From: Phoronis australis
Lineage: Eukaryota > Phoronida > Phoronidae
Assembly (NCBI GenBank): GCA_002633005.1
Contig: NMRA01000025.1
Coordinates: forward strand, 404,300 to 468,299
Length of the DNA: 64,000 bases
Reading direction: 5' to 3'
Below, one piece after another: positions 1-10,340 of this stretch; the stretch's first letter is position 1; each line of letters starts with the position of its first letter. The translations under genes and the position numbers were made by a program. A model generated the notes under the pieces. It worked only from the letters and a program-made list of their open reading frames with translations, was not told the DNA's origin and ran no database searches.

Positions 1-881
1 CTCAAAAATCGCATGTTTTCAGCAACAAAAATGAGTATCATACAAAACAGATCAAAAACTATATTTTGGTGGCTGAAATAACCAACGTATACTGTGCATA
101 ATTCTGTGTCATTTATTAAAATCTGACAGGTTTGTGCTAGACAGGGGAGATAATCCACAGACCACTTTTTGGGGCTAATTTTAGTGGCCATTTTTGTGAC
201 CTTCTTACTGCCATAAAACACCTTGTAGCATTGTGTGACGTTTTGAACATACAGTTAAAGAGTTAGTCTTGATGACTGAGCAATAAAAAGTCTTGCCTCA
301 CTTTAGTGAAAATTGTCTTGCAAAACTGTCTATTTTCATAGTTTGGAAATGACGAGCAGAGTTTACAGACCAAACTTTTAGGCAAGAAGTCTGCTTTAAA
401 TAGTAACAGAAACCAAGTCTAAACTCTTTCAAATGAAAACAAGATGTTTTCCGGGTTTATTACGCGGCTAGCATCAAAACTGAACCCGATAACCTTTGCC
501 CACTGAGGGAGTCAGTTGAGGTTAAGCTTGAGGATATATAAAAATGTATGTGTAACCCTCTTGTATTCTTTCATTTCTTTTACATTATCAGGTTAATTTA
601 AACACTCTGTAGAACTTTTAAATGGAAATAAATGCCTTTAAGATTAAACGAGTAAGAATTGATATTTGTAATGACTGGTTTTGAGAGAGGCAAGTGCATT
701 TTAAAAAGACAAAATGGCGGACGATGTCGATGGGCCTTCATGTTCCTTTAGAGTTTATTCTGCAAACAATCCGATCACAAAAGCTTTGTGCTTTAGTGAG
801 TTACATGTATGTCAAAGACACCACTGAACATTTGAGATACAGGAAATTACCTCACAAAGCAAGGCCTGTGAAACAGGACCA
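1..881. other. no gene seen
   Basis: I see no supported coding exon, RNA gene or recognisable repeat here. Short open frames at 694-936 have no family resemblance that I can recognise, though the stretch next to 880 may be the decayed 5' part of the exon that follows. Confidence 0.4.
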
Positions 882-1273
882 GTCGTGGAAGAGTCAGGTA
901 ATGCTGGATGTTACCACTCTGCTCCTCTCCTCCTGAACGTAGCAGCCTTGTCAAATTCTACCGGTATTTCTGTTTCGAGATATGACTTTAGTGAAAGTAA
1001 GAATGGAAAACATCTCTGTGATCGCAAGATCGCTCCACTCAAACAACATGCGAAGTATTTTGTAGCCGAAAGTAATAATATCATAAACTTTCTGGATTTG
1101 AAAGAAGCATTATTTTCCAGTGGCCGCGTGAAGGGATGTTATGTGTATGCATGTTCAATCAATGCAACAAAGTCTTTTCCAAAATACTCAGTTCCTGGTA
1201 TAAGAACATTCCCAAATTCCCACTATTCCACCCAAGGAATTCGCGTGTAGAAATCATTCCATGTGGGTGACGG
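882..1273 (+). pseudogene. transposase-like exon remnant (NAGCYH family)
   Basis: The frame reads NAGCYHSAPLLL, then a run around RYDFSES-GK-LCDRKIAPLK, then LKEAL and VKGC. From memory this matches an uncharacterised animal family found in many copies, where the segment is usually S-D-N-A-G-C-Y-H and looks like the second acidic block of an RNase H-fold (DDE) transposase. Here the Asp before NAGCYH is Gly (ggt). Downstream the frame reads GIRV, a TAG stop, then KSFHVGDG and a good splice donor (GTAAGTT at 1274); the stop sits where I would expect Trp (TGG to TAG). It is probably one decayed exon of a transposon-derived gene. The family assignment rests on memory and is only moderately sure. 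Confidence 0.4.
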
Positions 1274-1804
1274 TAAGTTCTTATAAATACTGAGAAAATG
1301 GGAAACCTATTTCTCTAAAACACACTAACATCTATAGACATGGCGGATTTTCAACACCAAGAGTTAATTAAGGTTGGCACTGTATCTAGTGAAGTGCCTC
1401 AACAAAAGTTCCCTTGTACCCAGCAAGGTTACTCGAATTTTTTTTTTTGCTACAGACGCAGAACTAGGTCAGTTTTGTCTCACAAATTCAAAACGTACAA
1501 ATTTAAAAATGGATTTTGAAAGTTATGCCATTAATTTATTCAGCCATTTTCCTTTCAATTCGTATCATTCATTTGTTTTGACCTTACCACACATGCTAGT
1601 AAAATGCATTCAAACATGCCTACTTCGACACCCAATTTTGTTTCAAAATGGAGGTACTGGTCATAAAAAGAAAAATAATGAATGAAAATTTTTAAAAAGT
1701 GAAGTTTTTCTACATCTCAACAAACCAAACTCATGTGCTATGATTCAAAAAAAATGGGATTTTGGGTATAGACTCTACCTGTTGGTTTTTATATGGAGTC
1801 ACTC
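1274..1804. other. no gene seen
   Basis: AT-rich sequence. The open frame at 1374-1685 has no recognisable domain and a composition like the surrounding non-coding DNA. The LINE remnant on the minus strand may extend a little below 1805, but its frame is lost. Confidence 0.4.
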
Positions 1805-2084
1805 TTAATTTCTTGTCTTGATACCTGTACGTAATAACCATTTACAAAACGGGGGCTGAACACTTTTTATATTCTTTCTGCGTGTTGTACCCCACAGTTC
1901 TGCACCATAAAACAGAATAGGTGCCACCATAGAGTAAAATAGTTTAAATGCTATTTTTACATTTCTATTTGGTTCCATTTTGTATAAATAAGACTTGACT
2001 AAATTGAGGGCTTTTCTCGCCTGTTGGGCTAGTGTTTTGCAACACATCGTCCAACTCAGCCCGCATTCCTAGGTACTTACATTA
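1805..2084 (-). pseudogene. LINE reverse transcriptase, C-terminal part
   Basis: On the minus strand, just after the gypsy junction, the frame reads YLGMRAEL. After a frameshift it reads KTLAQQARKAL and then APILFYGAELWG, the typical thumb/connection block of non-LTR reverse transcriptases (YLG, then an L-x-x-QA-KAL helix, then P-I-L-x-YGAE-WG). It stops at TGIKTRN. The catalytic half of the same copy is at 8027-8300, beyond the inserted LTR element. Several shifts and stops make it a pseudogene. Confidence 0.75.
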
Positions 2085-2869
2085 TGTCAGAATATAGACT
2101 AACACTGTTTTTATTTGTATTGCTGTGTTTTGTTATTCTGTTTGATTGGCATGACCCCTGAGTTAAGTACAATGATGATGTAATTTGTTTACTACAAAAT
2201 AGTGTGGAATTTTCTAGAAGACTGAAGCCAGAACAGTGATGATGTAATTTGTTTACTACAGTATAGTGTGGAACTTTCTAGAAAACTCTAGCATGACACA
2301 GTGATTAATGCAGTCTGGAATATTCTAGAGACTAGTATATGTTTGTAGAATGATTGAGTAGATTCAGGAAAGTTCTAGGATGTGCTTGAATTGATGAAAA
2401 GTTCCAGAACAATGCACTAGGCTATAAATAAACAAGCACGGATTTCTGTTAGTCAGATCAAGTCAGTTCAAAAGAAGATAAAGTCGGAAGATCAAGTCAG
2501 TTCAAGAGAGATCAAGCAAGTTCAAGAAAGTTAATCAGGAGAACTACAGTTGAGTTGCAGTGAAGATAATCAGCAGATACAGCGATAGTCAATAGAGAAC
2601 CAGCTATAGAGACAGCAGGTTATTAAACCGACGAGTGTAACAGTTGCTGAACGTGTCTCAGAAGTTCATCACAAGTCAAGGCTTTGCAGCACTGGCTGGA
2701 GCATAAACAGACATTACGTCGGACGTTTTGTTTGAGTAGGCTTGTGAACATACGGTCGGGATTAATAAAGGATTACCTCGAACCAGTCTTCAGTCAATCT
2801 TCGCACCGAAAGCTATTAGCACCGGTCTGTAACAACCTGCGCCCACCCACACACGGGGAAAACGTGACA
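2085..2869 (+). repeat. 5' LTR of the gypsy element
   Basis: It starts TGTCAG and by my reading ends CGTGACA at 2869, so the ends form the inverted pair TGTCA/TGACA. It holds a direct repeat of about 65 bp (GTGATGATGTAATTTGTTTA twice), a TATA-like CTATAAATA near 2422 and an AATAAA at 2764. Only 2085-2660 is matched in the 3' LTR, with about 31 substitutions and two small indels by eye (about 5 percent). The alternative is that the LTR ends at 2660 (TCTCA) and the 2661-2869 stretch is leader. Confidence 0.75.
2423..2430 (+). promoter_or_regulatory. TATA box of LTR promoter
   Basis: TATAAATA inside the LTR, conserved in both copies (the 3' copy is near 7789-7796), about 340 bp from the LTR start. 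The position fits a U3 promoter. The call is inferred from sequence only. Confidence 0.5.
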
Positions 2870-2887
2870 ATTGGCGAGCACGCCAGT
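2870..2887 (+). other. candidate primer binding site
   Basis: ATTGGCGAGCACGCCAG follows directly after the TGACA end of the LTR. Many gypsy elements have TTGGCGA-type tRNA primer sites at this place. I did not match it to a particular tRNA. Confidence 0.35.
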
Positions 2888-2944
2888 AGCCTACTGACGG
2901 TAACAAGGTGTGATAAAGTGGACTGTTGGAATGAGCAACTCCCT

Positions 2945-4017
2945 ATGGAGACGAGATCTCAACTAAGGGAGTTGATGGCCCTCAGACAAGAAATAGGTCT
3001 GCAGCGAGACGACCTCAGACAGTTTGTGGAGAAACAACAAGCTGAGGCGCGTGCTGAGGCTGAGGCTGAGGCAGAGGAGAGAAGGCAAGCTCGTGACGCT
3101 GAGGAGAGAAAGCAAGCTCGTGAGGATGAGGAGAGAAAGCAAGCTTGGGAGGCTGAAGAAAGAAGGCAAGCCCGCGAAGCCGAACAGCAGATGGAGAGAG
3201 AGTGGAACATGAGAGGGCGCTAGCGGCACTCAAGGCTGAACAAGTAGCAGCTGGGGTAGCCATGCTAGACCAACAGGGGGCGTGAAACCGAAGCTACCCA
3301 AGTTTGACGAAAAGCAGGATGATATGGACAACTTCCTGGAAAAGTTTGAAAGATACACAGAGAGCCAGGGTTGGACCCAAAGTTAATGGGCAATTAGTCT
3401 CAGTCCCCTCTTAATAGGTAAGGGTTTGCAGGTTTACACCAGCCTACCGATGGCAGATGCACTGGACTATGCTACACTCAAGAGAGCCTTACAGAAGCGG
3501 TATGAGCTGACGGAGGAGGGAAGCGAGGGCTGAGAGGGGTGAGACAGCTTACCAGTTTGTGGCCCGCATACAGCGCTACCTAGACAGGTGGATAGACATG
3601 TCCCACTGTGGCAAAGATTTTACTGAGTTAAGAGACCTGTTAGTGCGTGAGCAGTACGTGAACACCTGTACTAAGGACTTGGCTTTGTTCCTGCGAGAGC
3701 AGACACCCAAGTCTGTTCCAGAGATGGTGAGCTTAGCAGAAAGACATATTGAGGCCCATGGACTGGATATAACGAGCACTCAGTCGAAGAAGTCCCTAGA
3801 ACGACACGTCAAGACAGACAACCAGAGAGTCGACCAAAAGAAAACAGACCTCGCAGAGGAAAGGTGTTTCTTATGTCACAAAACTGGACACCTGGCTAGA
3901 GACAGTCGGAAGCGGACACAAGGGATGCAACACCAGAAGTCAGCAGCGGTCAACCACCGAGATTCCCAGTATAAGGAGGACTCGATGAAGTGTACTAAAC
4001 CTGGACGCGCCGTCTGA
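2945..4017 (+). pseudogene. gag of the Gmr1-like element, frameshifted
   Basis: The frame from ATG 2945 reads METRSQLRELMALRQEIG, then a strongly charged Glu/Arg/Ala coiled coil of about 60 residues built of near-repeats (EERRQAR, EERKQAR, EERKQAW). It ends at a TAG at 3221. A second frame from about 3289 encodes LPKFDEKQDDMDNFLEKFER and LDYATLKRALQKRYELT, the usual capsid (retrotransposon gag) core, with an internal TAA. A third frame, 3559-4017, holds the end of the capsid core and a single zinc knuckle near 3864-3905 (C-x2-C-x4-H-x4-S): the last Cys is Ser. The alternative ATG at 2931 is in another frame and is not used. Confidence 0.75.
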
Positions 4018-4022
4018 AGGAG

Positions 4023-4340
4023 GGGTATGTTGGCACGAAGAAGGTCTCACTATTGAGAGACACAGGCTGCACGACCGTTGTGGTTCGGTCCAGTCTAGTC
4101 GATCAGGAGATATGACCTGCCGGAAGTGGTCATGTGAATTGGCGGACTCTACCAAAAAGTGGCTGCCTGTCGCCAGGATCAACATCAAGACACCGTACTA
4201 CACGGAAGAAGTGTTTGCGATGTGCATGGAGCGTCCAGTGGCCGATTTGATTATCGGGAACGTACCTGATGCCTTGAACCCAGGGGATGTTGAGCGACAG
4301 CAGAGAGCAACAACTGCCAACGAAGACAATATAGGCAATG
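4023..4340 (+). pseudogene. aspartic protease of the Gmr1-like element
   Basis: The reading passes through LLRDTGCTTVVVRSSLV, where DTG (codons from 4059) is the catalytic triplet of retroviral-type aspartic proteases. After a stop/shift near 4111 the 4112 frame continues with LPVARINIKTPYYTEEV and DLIIGNVPDA. The last matches the I-I-G flap/C-terminal block of gypsy proteases. The following 60-70 residues (to 4513) are acidic linker of no recognised domain. Confidence 0.7.
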
Positions 4341-4540
4341 GCCTTTTGGAGGATCCGAAAGATGACTCTCAGAAGGGTACTTCTTCCCATGAGGAAAATC
4401 CAGTGTCCTCAACTCTACAGGGAGAAGAGGTGACAGACATGTCGGTAGAAACAGATCCTGATGAATCCAGCAGGGAAGCGGTAGCAGTGACTACCAGTGC
4501 TCAAGTAGAGTGATAAAAAGCGGACATTAAGCCGTTAGCT

Positions 4541-5785
4541 GTGTCTCCGACTATACAAGAGGTGGTACTAAAGCAGTTTAAAGAAGCCCAGCATGAAGAT
4601 TCATCAATGAAAAAGTTGTGGGTGCAAGCTGAAGCCAAAGTTCAGCGACAGACCAAAGACAAGGGGTCATACGTGATGGAGATTCAGAGAGGATTACTTT
4701 ATCAGATATTCAAGAAGAAAGACGGTGACGAGGTGAAACAAGTTGTTGTGCCGAGCAGTTTACGGAAGTCCGTGATGAGGCTTGCTCATGAGTCTATACT
4801 CGGTGGACACCTCGGTGTTAGGAAGACAACTGACCGTATCACCAGCAACTTCTATTGGCCAGGAGTGGCATCAGAATTGACCAGACTCTGCAAATCATGC
4901 GACATCTGCCAGAAGACAATCCCGAGAGGTCGAGTGACCAAGGTACCCCTGGGATAGATGCCTTTGATGGGGGAGCCTTTCAAAAGAATCGCGATCGATC
5001 TGATTGGCCCTATAGTTCCAGCTTCCGACAAAGGAAACAGATACATTCTCACGGTGGTAGATTTCGCTACCGGGTATCCAGAAGCAGTGGCCCTACCGAA
5101 GATTGAGACAGGGCGTGTGGCTGAAGCATTACTAGAAGTCTTCAGTAGAGTAGGGTTCCCGCGAGAGATCCTGAGTGATCGTGGAACGCAGTTCACAGCG
5201 GAACTAATGAAGGAGGTCTGCAGGCTTGTGAGTGCAAAGCAGCTGTACACGACCCCTTACAATCCACGCTGTAACGAGCTCTTTGAGAGAATCACCGGTG
5301 TTTTAAAGGCCATGCTGAAGAAAATGTGTCAAGAAAGACCAAAGGATTGGGACCGGTATCTGCCAGCTGTCCTGTTTGCTTACCAGGAAGTTCCGCAATC
5401 AAGCACAGGATTTTCACCCTTTGAGTTGTTATACGGCAGGGCAGTAAAGCAAATACTGAGCGAACTCTGGGCAGGGGAAGACAGCAATGACGTCCGTAAT
5501 ACTTACCAGTGTGTCTTCGAGCTCAGGAACCGCTTAGAGGAGACCTACGAGTTGACTAGAAAAAGTTTGTACAATGCACAAGGTATTCTCAAGCATTACT
5601 ACGACAAGAAGACCAGAGATAGGCAGTTTCAAGTGGGACAAAGAGTGTTAGTATTACTTCACACAGACCACAATAAGCTTACACTGCAATGGAAGGGGCC
5701 ATACGAAGTTACAGAAAAAGTCAGCCGTATGGACTACCGCATCAATATGAACGGCAAGATTAAGATCTTCCGTGCCAATCTGTAG
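4541..5785 (+). pseudogene. integrase (H2C2, DDE core, GPY/F)
   Basis: 4700-4957 encodes the zinc-binding H2C2 domain: H in LAHES and GGHLGV, then CKSC and CQK in one block. A single TAG at 4955 separates it, in the same frame, from the catalytic core. Core residues visible: Asp in IAIDLIGP, Asp in LSDRGTQF, Glu in LFERITGVLK, in D-D-E order with normal spacing. The C-terminal QWKGPYEV (near 5690) is a GPY/F module. The frame stops at TAG 5783. It lies before the reverse transcriptase, which is the unusual point of this element. One stop is the only evident break. Confidence 0.88.
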
Positions 5786-5796
5786 AAGGCGTATCA

Positions 5797-6930
5797 CGAA
5801 CGCGAGACTGATAACATCACAGTCAAAGATGAACCGATCGGCGTTGATTGAAGAGTGTGTGACTGACGACGCGACTCTTCTTGATGAAGGCGGTTTAGAG
5901 CTTCTGCCGATGGTTCACAACGATACCTGTAAGGATGTAAAGCTGTTTGATACCTTGACGTCCGAGCAGCGTGAACAGGCACTACAGCTCTTACGTTGCT
6001 ACCGTGGTCAGTGGTATCTTCACCAATCAGCCTGGAGAGACCGATTTGGCCAGCCACGTCATCGAATTGACGACAGAACAACCAGTGAGAGTGAGGCTAC
6101 GTCAGATGCTGTACACTACTCAGGAACTAGTGAAGAAGGAAGTGCAAGAGATGTTAAAGATGAACATAACTGAGCCTTCCACTTCGGCTTACAGTTCTCC
6201 TGTAGTTTTGGTGGCTAAAAAGGACGGAACCACAAGATTCTGTGTTGACTACCGACGGCTAAATGCAGTGACTAAGTTTGACAACGAGCCTATGGGTAAC
6301 CCAGAAGCTATTATGGCTAATCTGCATGGTCAACGTTTCTTCTAGAAGTTCGACTTTATGAAGGGCTACTGGCAAAATCCCATGGATGAAGCTAGTAAAG
6401 AGAAAACCGCATTTGTGACTCCAGGAGGCTGTTACCAGTTCCGCAGAATGCCGTTTGGCTTGGTGAATTCAGCGGCCACGTTCAACAGGATGATGAGAAG
6501 AATGCTAGCAGGCTCAGGTAATATCTAGCAGTATGTCGACGATGTGCTACTCCACACTGTCACCTGGGAGGAACATTTCCATACCCTGAGAGACCTGTTT
6601 CAGAGAGTTAAACAAACCGGCTTGACATTAAGACCGTCAAAGTGCAGCACTGGATGTCCAGAGGTGGAGTTCCTTGGACATGAGGTTGGGACGAAAAAGA
6701 TAGCTATGGAAGACCAGAAGCTCATGAAGATTCAGGATGCACCAACGCCATCTACTAAGACGGAAGTACGGTCATTCCTAGGACTTACAGGGTACCACCG
6801 AAAGTTTGTGCCTAACTATGCACAGATAGCCACACCGTTGACGGATTTGCTGAAGAAGGGCCAACCAAAGAAAGTCGTGTGGACCGATATTCATGAACAG
6901 GCATTCAAGAAGTTAAAGCAAGCGCTTTGA
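5797..6930 (+). pseudogene. reverse transcriptase of the Gmr1-like element
   Basis: The RT frame is open from 5971 and keeps one register to 7320. Its blocks in order are VKKEVQEMLKMNITEPS, SSPVVLVAKKDGTTRFC, VDYRRLNAVTK, the first catalytic Asp in KFDFMKGYWQ, FRRMPFGLVNSAATF, YVDDVLLH (6532-6555, the two catalytic Asp), then FLGHEV and FLGLTGYHRKFV of the thumb and connection. Two in-frame TAG codons (6343 and 6526) and a TGA at 6928 break it without any frameshift. This suggests silencing by point mutation. The 5797-5970 stretch is linker. Confidence 0.9.
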
Positions 6931-7319
6931 AGTAGCCCGATCCTACGAGTACCAGACTTCACACCGAGATTCATCGTCAGGACGGAAGTATCTAACGATG
7001 GTTTAGGGGCAGTTTTACTGCAGGAGTTTGACGATGGAATATTCCCCATTGCATATGCCAGCCAGAATCTTAAAGAAAGCGAGCGGTATTACTTTACAGA
7101 AGAGAAAGAGTGTTTAGCGATAGTGTTTGCTGTGAAACGTTTTCAGTTTTATCTCTACGGGACAGAATTCGTGGTGCAAACAGACCACAAACCATTGGTA
7201 TATATTCAGCGTTGTAAGATTGAAAGCCCCAGGGTTATGCGATGGGCTATAGCGCTGCTGAATTATAAATTCCGTGAGGAGGATAACCCTCGAAAATGTA
7301 AGGTCGGTCAGACTATTTA
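6931..7319 (+). pseudogene. RNase H domain of the Gmr1-like element
   Basis: The same frame continues after the TGA: SNDGLGAVLLQ, PIAYASQNLKESERYY and EEKECLAIVFAVKRFQFYLYG, then TDHKPLVYI. These are the gypsy RNase H blocks (the E in E-x-E-C-L-A-I and the D in TDHKPL are the acidic site residues). In the first block the usual catalytic D of TDAS is replaced: the text reads TEVSNDG. It ends at TAA 7317 with no integrase after it. About 125 bp of non-coding DNA follow before the 3' LTR, with a short purine tract (GGCAGGGG) near 7432. Confidence 0.8.
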
Positions 7320-7444
7320 AGTCGACTAGCAGAGCCTGCAAGTCAGGGAGCACTTTAGCGGCGGATATAGTAGATTATATATATATGCCACATGATTTTG
7401 TGTTAGACAATTATAGAGTAATTTTCTCTTTGGCAGGGGTGTGT

Positions 7445-8026
7445 TGTCAGAATATAGACTGACATTGTTTTCATTTGTATTACTTTGTTTTGTTATTCTG
7501 TTTGATTGGCATGACACCTGAGTTAACTACAGTGATGATGTAATTTGTTTACTACAAAATAGTGTGGAACTTTCTAGAAGACTGAGGCCAGAACAGTGAT
7601 GATGTAATTTGTTTACTACAGTACATGTATATAGTGTGGAACTTTCTAGAAAACTCTAGCATGACAGTGATTAATGCAGTCTGGAATATTCTAGAGACTA
7701 GTATATGTTTGTAGAATGGTTGGGTAGATTCAGGAAAGTTCTAGAATGTGCTTGAATTGATGAAAAGCTCCAGAACAATGCATTAGGCTATAAATACACA
7801 AGCACGGGTTTGTGTTAGTCAGATCAAATCAGTTCAAGAGCAGATCAAGTCGGGAGATCAAGTCAGTTCAAGAGAGATCAAGTTAGTTCAAGAAAGTTAA
7901 TCAGGAGAACTACAGTTGAGTTGCAGTGAAGATAATCAGCAGTTACAGCGATAGTCAATAGAGAGCCAGCTATAGAGACAGCAGATTATTGAATCGACGA
8001 GTGTAACACTTGCTGAACGTGTCTCA
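7445..8026 (+). repeat. 3' LTR, truncated
   Basis: It starts TGTCAG like the 5' LTR and matches it to TCTCA at 8026, where the match ends abruptly and antisense LINE coding begins. If the full LTR runs to TGACA (see the 5' LTR), about 209 bp including the AATAAA are missing here. It carries an 8 bp insertion (with ACATGTA) relative to the 5' copy. Confidence 0.8.
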
Positions 8027-8300
8027 TGATTATTCAGGCTCCCACCATTTTTAAAGACCACTATGTTTGATTTATCGACATTCACAGACATGTTACATTT
8101 TAAACAAAAATTTCCAATGAATCAAGCCTTCTCTAAAGTTGCACTAGTGTGTCTCCAACCACGGTGACATCATCTGCAAAAAGTAACAAGAATACAATTG
8201 ATATATCTTGGTTTACCTGTATATGTTTATCCCTATTTATTGAATCGAAAGAGTTACTGAAGACAAAAAAGCACAATAAAATGGTTTGGATTTACATTTC
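8027..8300 (-). pseudogene. LINE reverse transcriptase, catalytic part
   Basis: The minus strand encodes VFLLLFADDVTVVGDTLVQL; FADD (codons at 8180-8169) is the RT catalytic box. After a small shift comes CNMSVNVDKSNIVVFKNGG. These are adjacent RT blocks of non-LTR elements and run straight into the gypsy 3' end. With 1805-2084 this is one LINE copy cut by the gypsy insertion. Its 5' limit above 8300 is not clear. Confidence 0.75.
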
Positions 8301-10024
8301 AACAAATATTTTTCACCAATCCGTTTTTCACATTGAACATTGTTTAAAGAACACCAAACCCAGTTTTGGCCACCATTTCAATGTTGACAAGTATCGCGAT
8401 TTCCGTTCCCCGACTGACAAGACCGTAATAATGTAAAAACGTTATATACATGTACATGCCTGCACAAAATTCGCGTAGAATGAGTCTTAAGATGGTTTCC
8501 AAAATTAAATCTGCGCCGAATGTGTCCATCAATTGATCAGTCGGAACAAATACATCACGGCTACCTATCAGCAACGGTTTCCCCTCGTTTGTCCATTTCC
8601 GCTCACTTAATTGATCCGCCGTGCAATTAAATTTCATACAGCGCTGAGTAGGCCTATCACTTTCAAGTCAACGTGCAATCAACTGACAACGAAGGCAACT
8701 TCTGCCGAATCGATTTCGAGATTATTCAGTAACAGTTATTTTCTTGAAAATTCTCCACCCAGGTAGAAGTGAATGCCTGTACCTCCCGTACACCTTACGA
8801 AAAGTTAGTTAAGACAAAAGTGTTTAAAACCTATTTTTCAATGATTTTCACGTTGCATGACACATGTTTTTTGAAAAAAATGTCTGTTCTTTTAGATACT
8901 AAATGTCTGTTGAAACGCAGAACTTTTACGTCTGCCAACTCAGTGATGTATGAGGTACTGCTTCACGTTTCTGAAATTTGTATAATGTGGCTGGTCTACA
9001 TGAAATTAATTTTAAATTGTGTGAAACTTTAAGAATTTCAAAAACTTGAACTTTTTTGAATTTAGTGTCATTTATACAGGAATGCATTATTAGATGATGA
9101 TATTTGCCCCTCAAAATCCATTTCTACGTCAGAGCGAACGATGACAGGCTTCGAACAAGTTTTAGATGACATGGAACAACGTAGTCGGATGCATCATTAA
9201 GAGCAGATGTTCGCACTAACTCAAAAAAAATCTGAAGTTGTTTAATCCTTGTTTTTTACAATCTTTGGTGTTGACTTTAAATTGTTTAGAATTGAAGGTA
9301 TTCAAGACTTTGAGTTTTTAAAGTTTTAAAATGCTTTCAATGAGCAGGTCAATTTTTAATTGACGAAATAAACTTTGATGAAATACAACGGCTTTTGTGG
9401 AAAAAGCAGTTAAATCTACCGCGATTATTAATACGAAATGCAAGGACATGTACAGTAGCTTTTGGAGATATTTTTACCGGGAACAGAATTCAATTTGAAT
9501 TTTTACCGGTTTAGTTAGCAAACTTGTGTCCAGGAACTTTATATCTTAGCGAATTTTTCATGTTGGTTTTTGGTCGTTGTGATGATAGCGGTGATTTTGG
9601 TGGTGATAATGGTGATGGGGGTGTTGATGATGGTGGTAGTAGCTGTGGCGATGAACATGTTTTGGATCATTAATTTACCATAAGAATAGCAATGACAAAT
9701 CGATATTTTTTCAAAACTTTCCCATGAGTAAAATCAATACAAAATTTATTTACCTTCAATAATGTTAGAGGAAGTTGTACCACGGCTGACACCGGGAGCG
9801 TTTCCTAAACCATATTAATCGATTTGTTTGCGTACCAAAACTGCACCCACATTTGACTAATTGACGCACATCTTTCTTTACAAAAAAAGAAAATATAATC
9901 CTCTGTTTGACTATTCGACATGTTAGATTTCTAGGTAGAAAAAGGGCAAAGGGTTTTCTATTCAGCTCACGAAAAAAATTGTATTCTGACACGCTGCCGC
10001 AGATTGATCATACGTTACGGCAAA
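8301..10024. other. no gene seen; low-complexity tract
   Basis: No supported exon. 9577-9656 is a GTGATG/GGTGAT-rich low-complexity run. The last ~200 bp precede the first exon of the PAN/LamG gene and should hold its promoter and 5' UTR, but I see no clear TATA or initiator. Confidence 0.4.
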
Positions 10025-10340
10025 ATGGTCACTTTGTACTTTGAGAACATTGTATCTATCGTTTTGCTTCTAAATAAGTTTCTTTTGAATTCAATTTCTT
10101 ACTGTGAAGAAGGATATTTTGAATCCTTGGACAGATATAAAGGTAAACGATATTCAAGAAATTCTACGCACGCGTACACCGCCGCCATGAAATCTGCTTG
10201 TTCTCAGTTATGCCTTTTACAAAAACAAAAATGTTCATTTTTCAACTACAACGAAGATTTGAAAACATGCGAACTGTTTTTCGGAGACTGGGACAACGGG
10301 CTTGTTTTGCCTTCAGATTCTTGGTCTATAACACACAGAG
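10025..10340 (+). CDS. exon 1: signal peptide and PAN domain
   Basis: MVTLYFENIVSIVLLLNKFL is a clear signal peptide. It is followed by YCEEGYFESL and SACSQLCLLQKQKCSFFNYN, then TCELFFGDW: the disulfide pattern and the F-x-YN strand of PAN/apple domains. The donor at 10341 is GTGAGT, phase 1 (last base G). Confidence 0.8.

Larger units (their letters stand above)
2085..8026 (+). mobile_element. Ty3/gypsy LTR retrotransposon, Gmr1-like pol order
   Basis: A nearly full-length LTR element. It has direct LTRs, gag with a coiled coil and zinc knuckle, then protease, integrase, reverse transcriptase and RNase H, all on the plus strand. Integrase (4541-5785) lies upstream of RT (5971-6930), the reverse of ordinary Ty3/gypsy elements. 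The sequence type is nonetheless gypsy: H2C2 integrase with a GPY/F module, and the RT blocks FCVDYRRLN, MPFGL and YVDD. This is the arrangement known for Gmr1-like elements of deuterostomes. The element is dead: gag and protease are frameshifted, an integrase linker carries a TAG and pol has three stops. It sits in antisense orientation inside a LINE reverse-transcriptase gene. Confidence 0.9.

Noticed and set aside
2661-2869. Treating this stretch as gag leader outside the LTR
   Set aside because: Possible, but TGACA plus a primer-site-like sequence at 2870 and an AATAAA inside favour it as the end of the LTR.
2959-3263. Three minus-strand frames opposite the gag coiled coil
   Set aside because: Shadows of the repetitive Glu/Arg codons on the plus strand.
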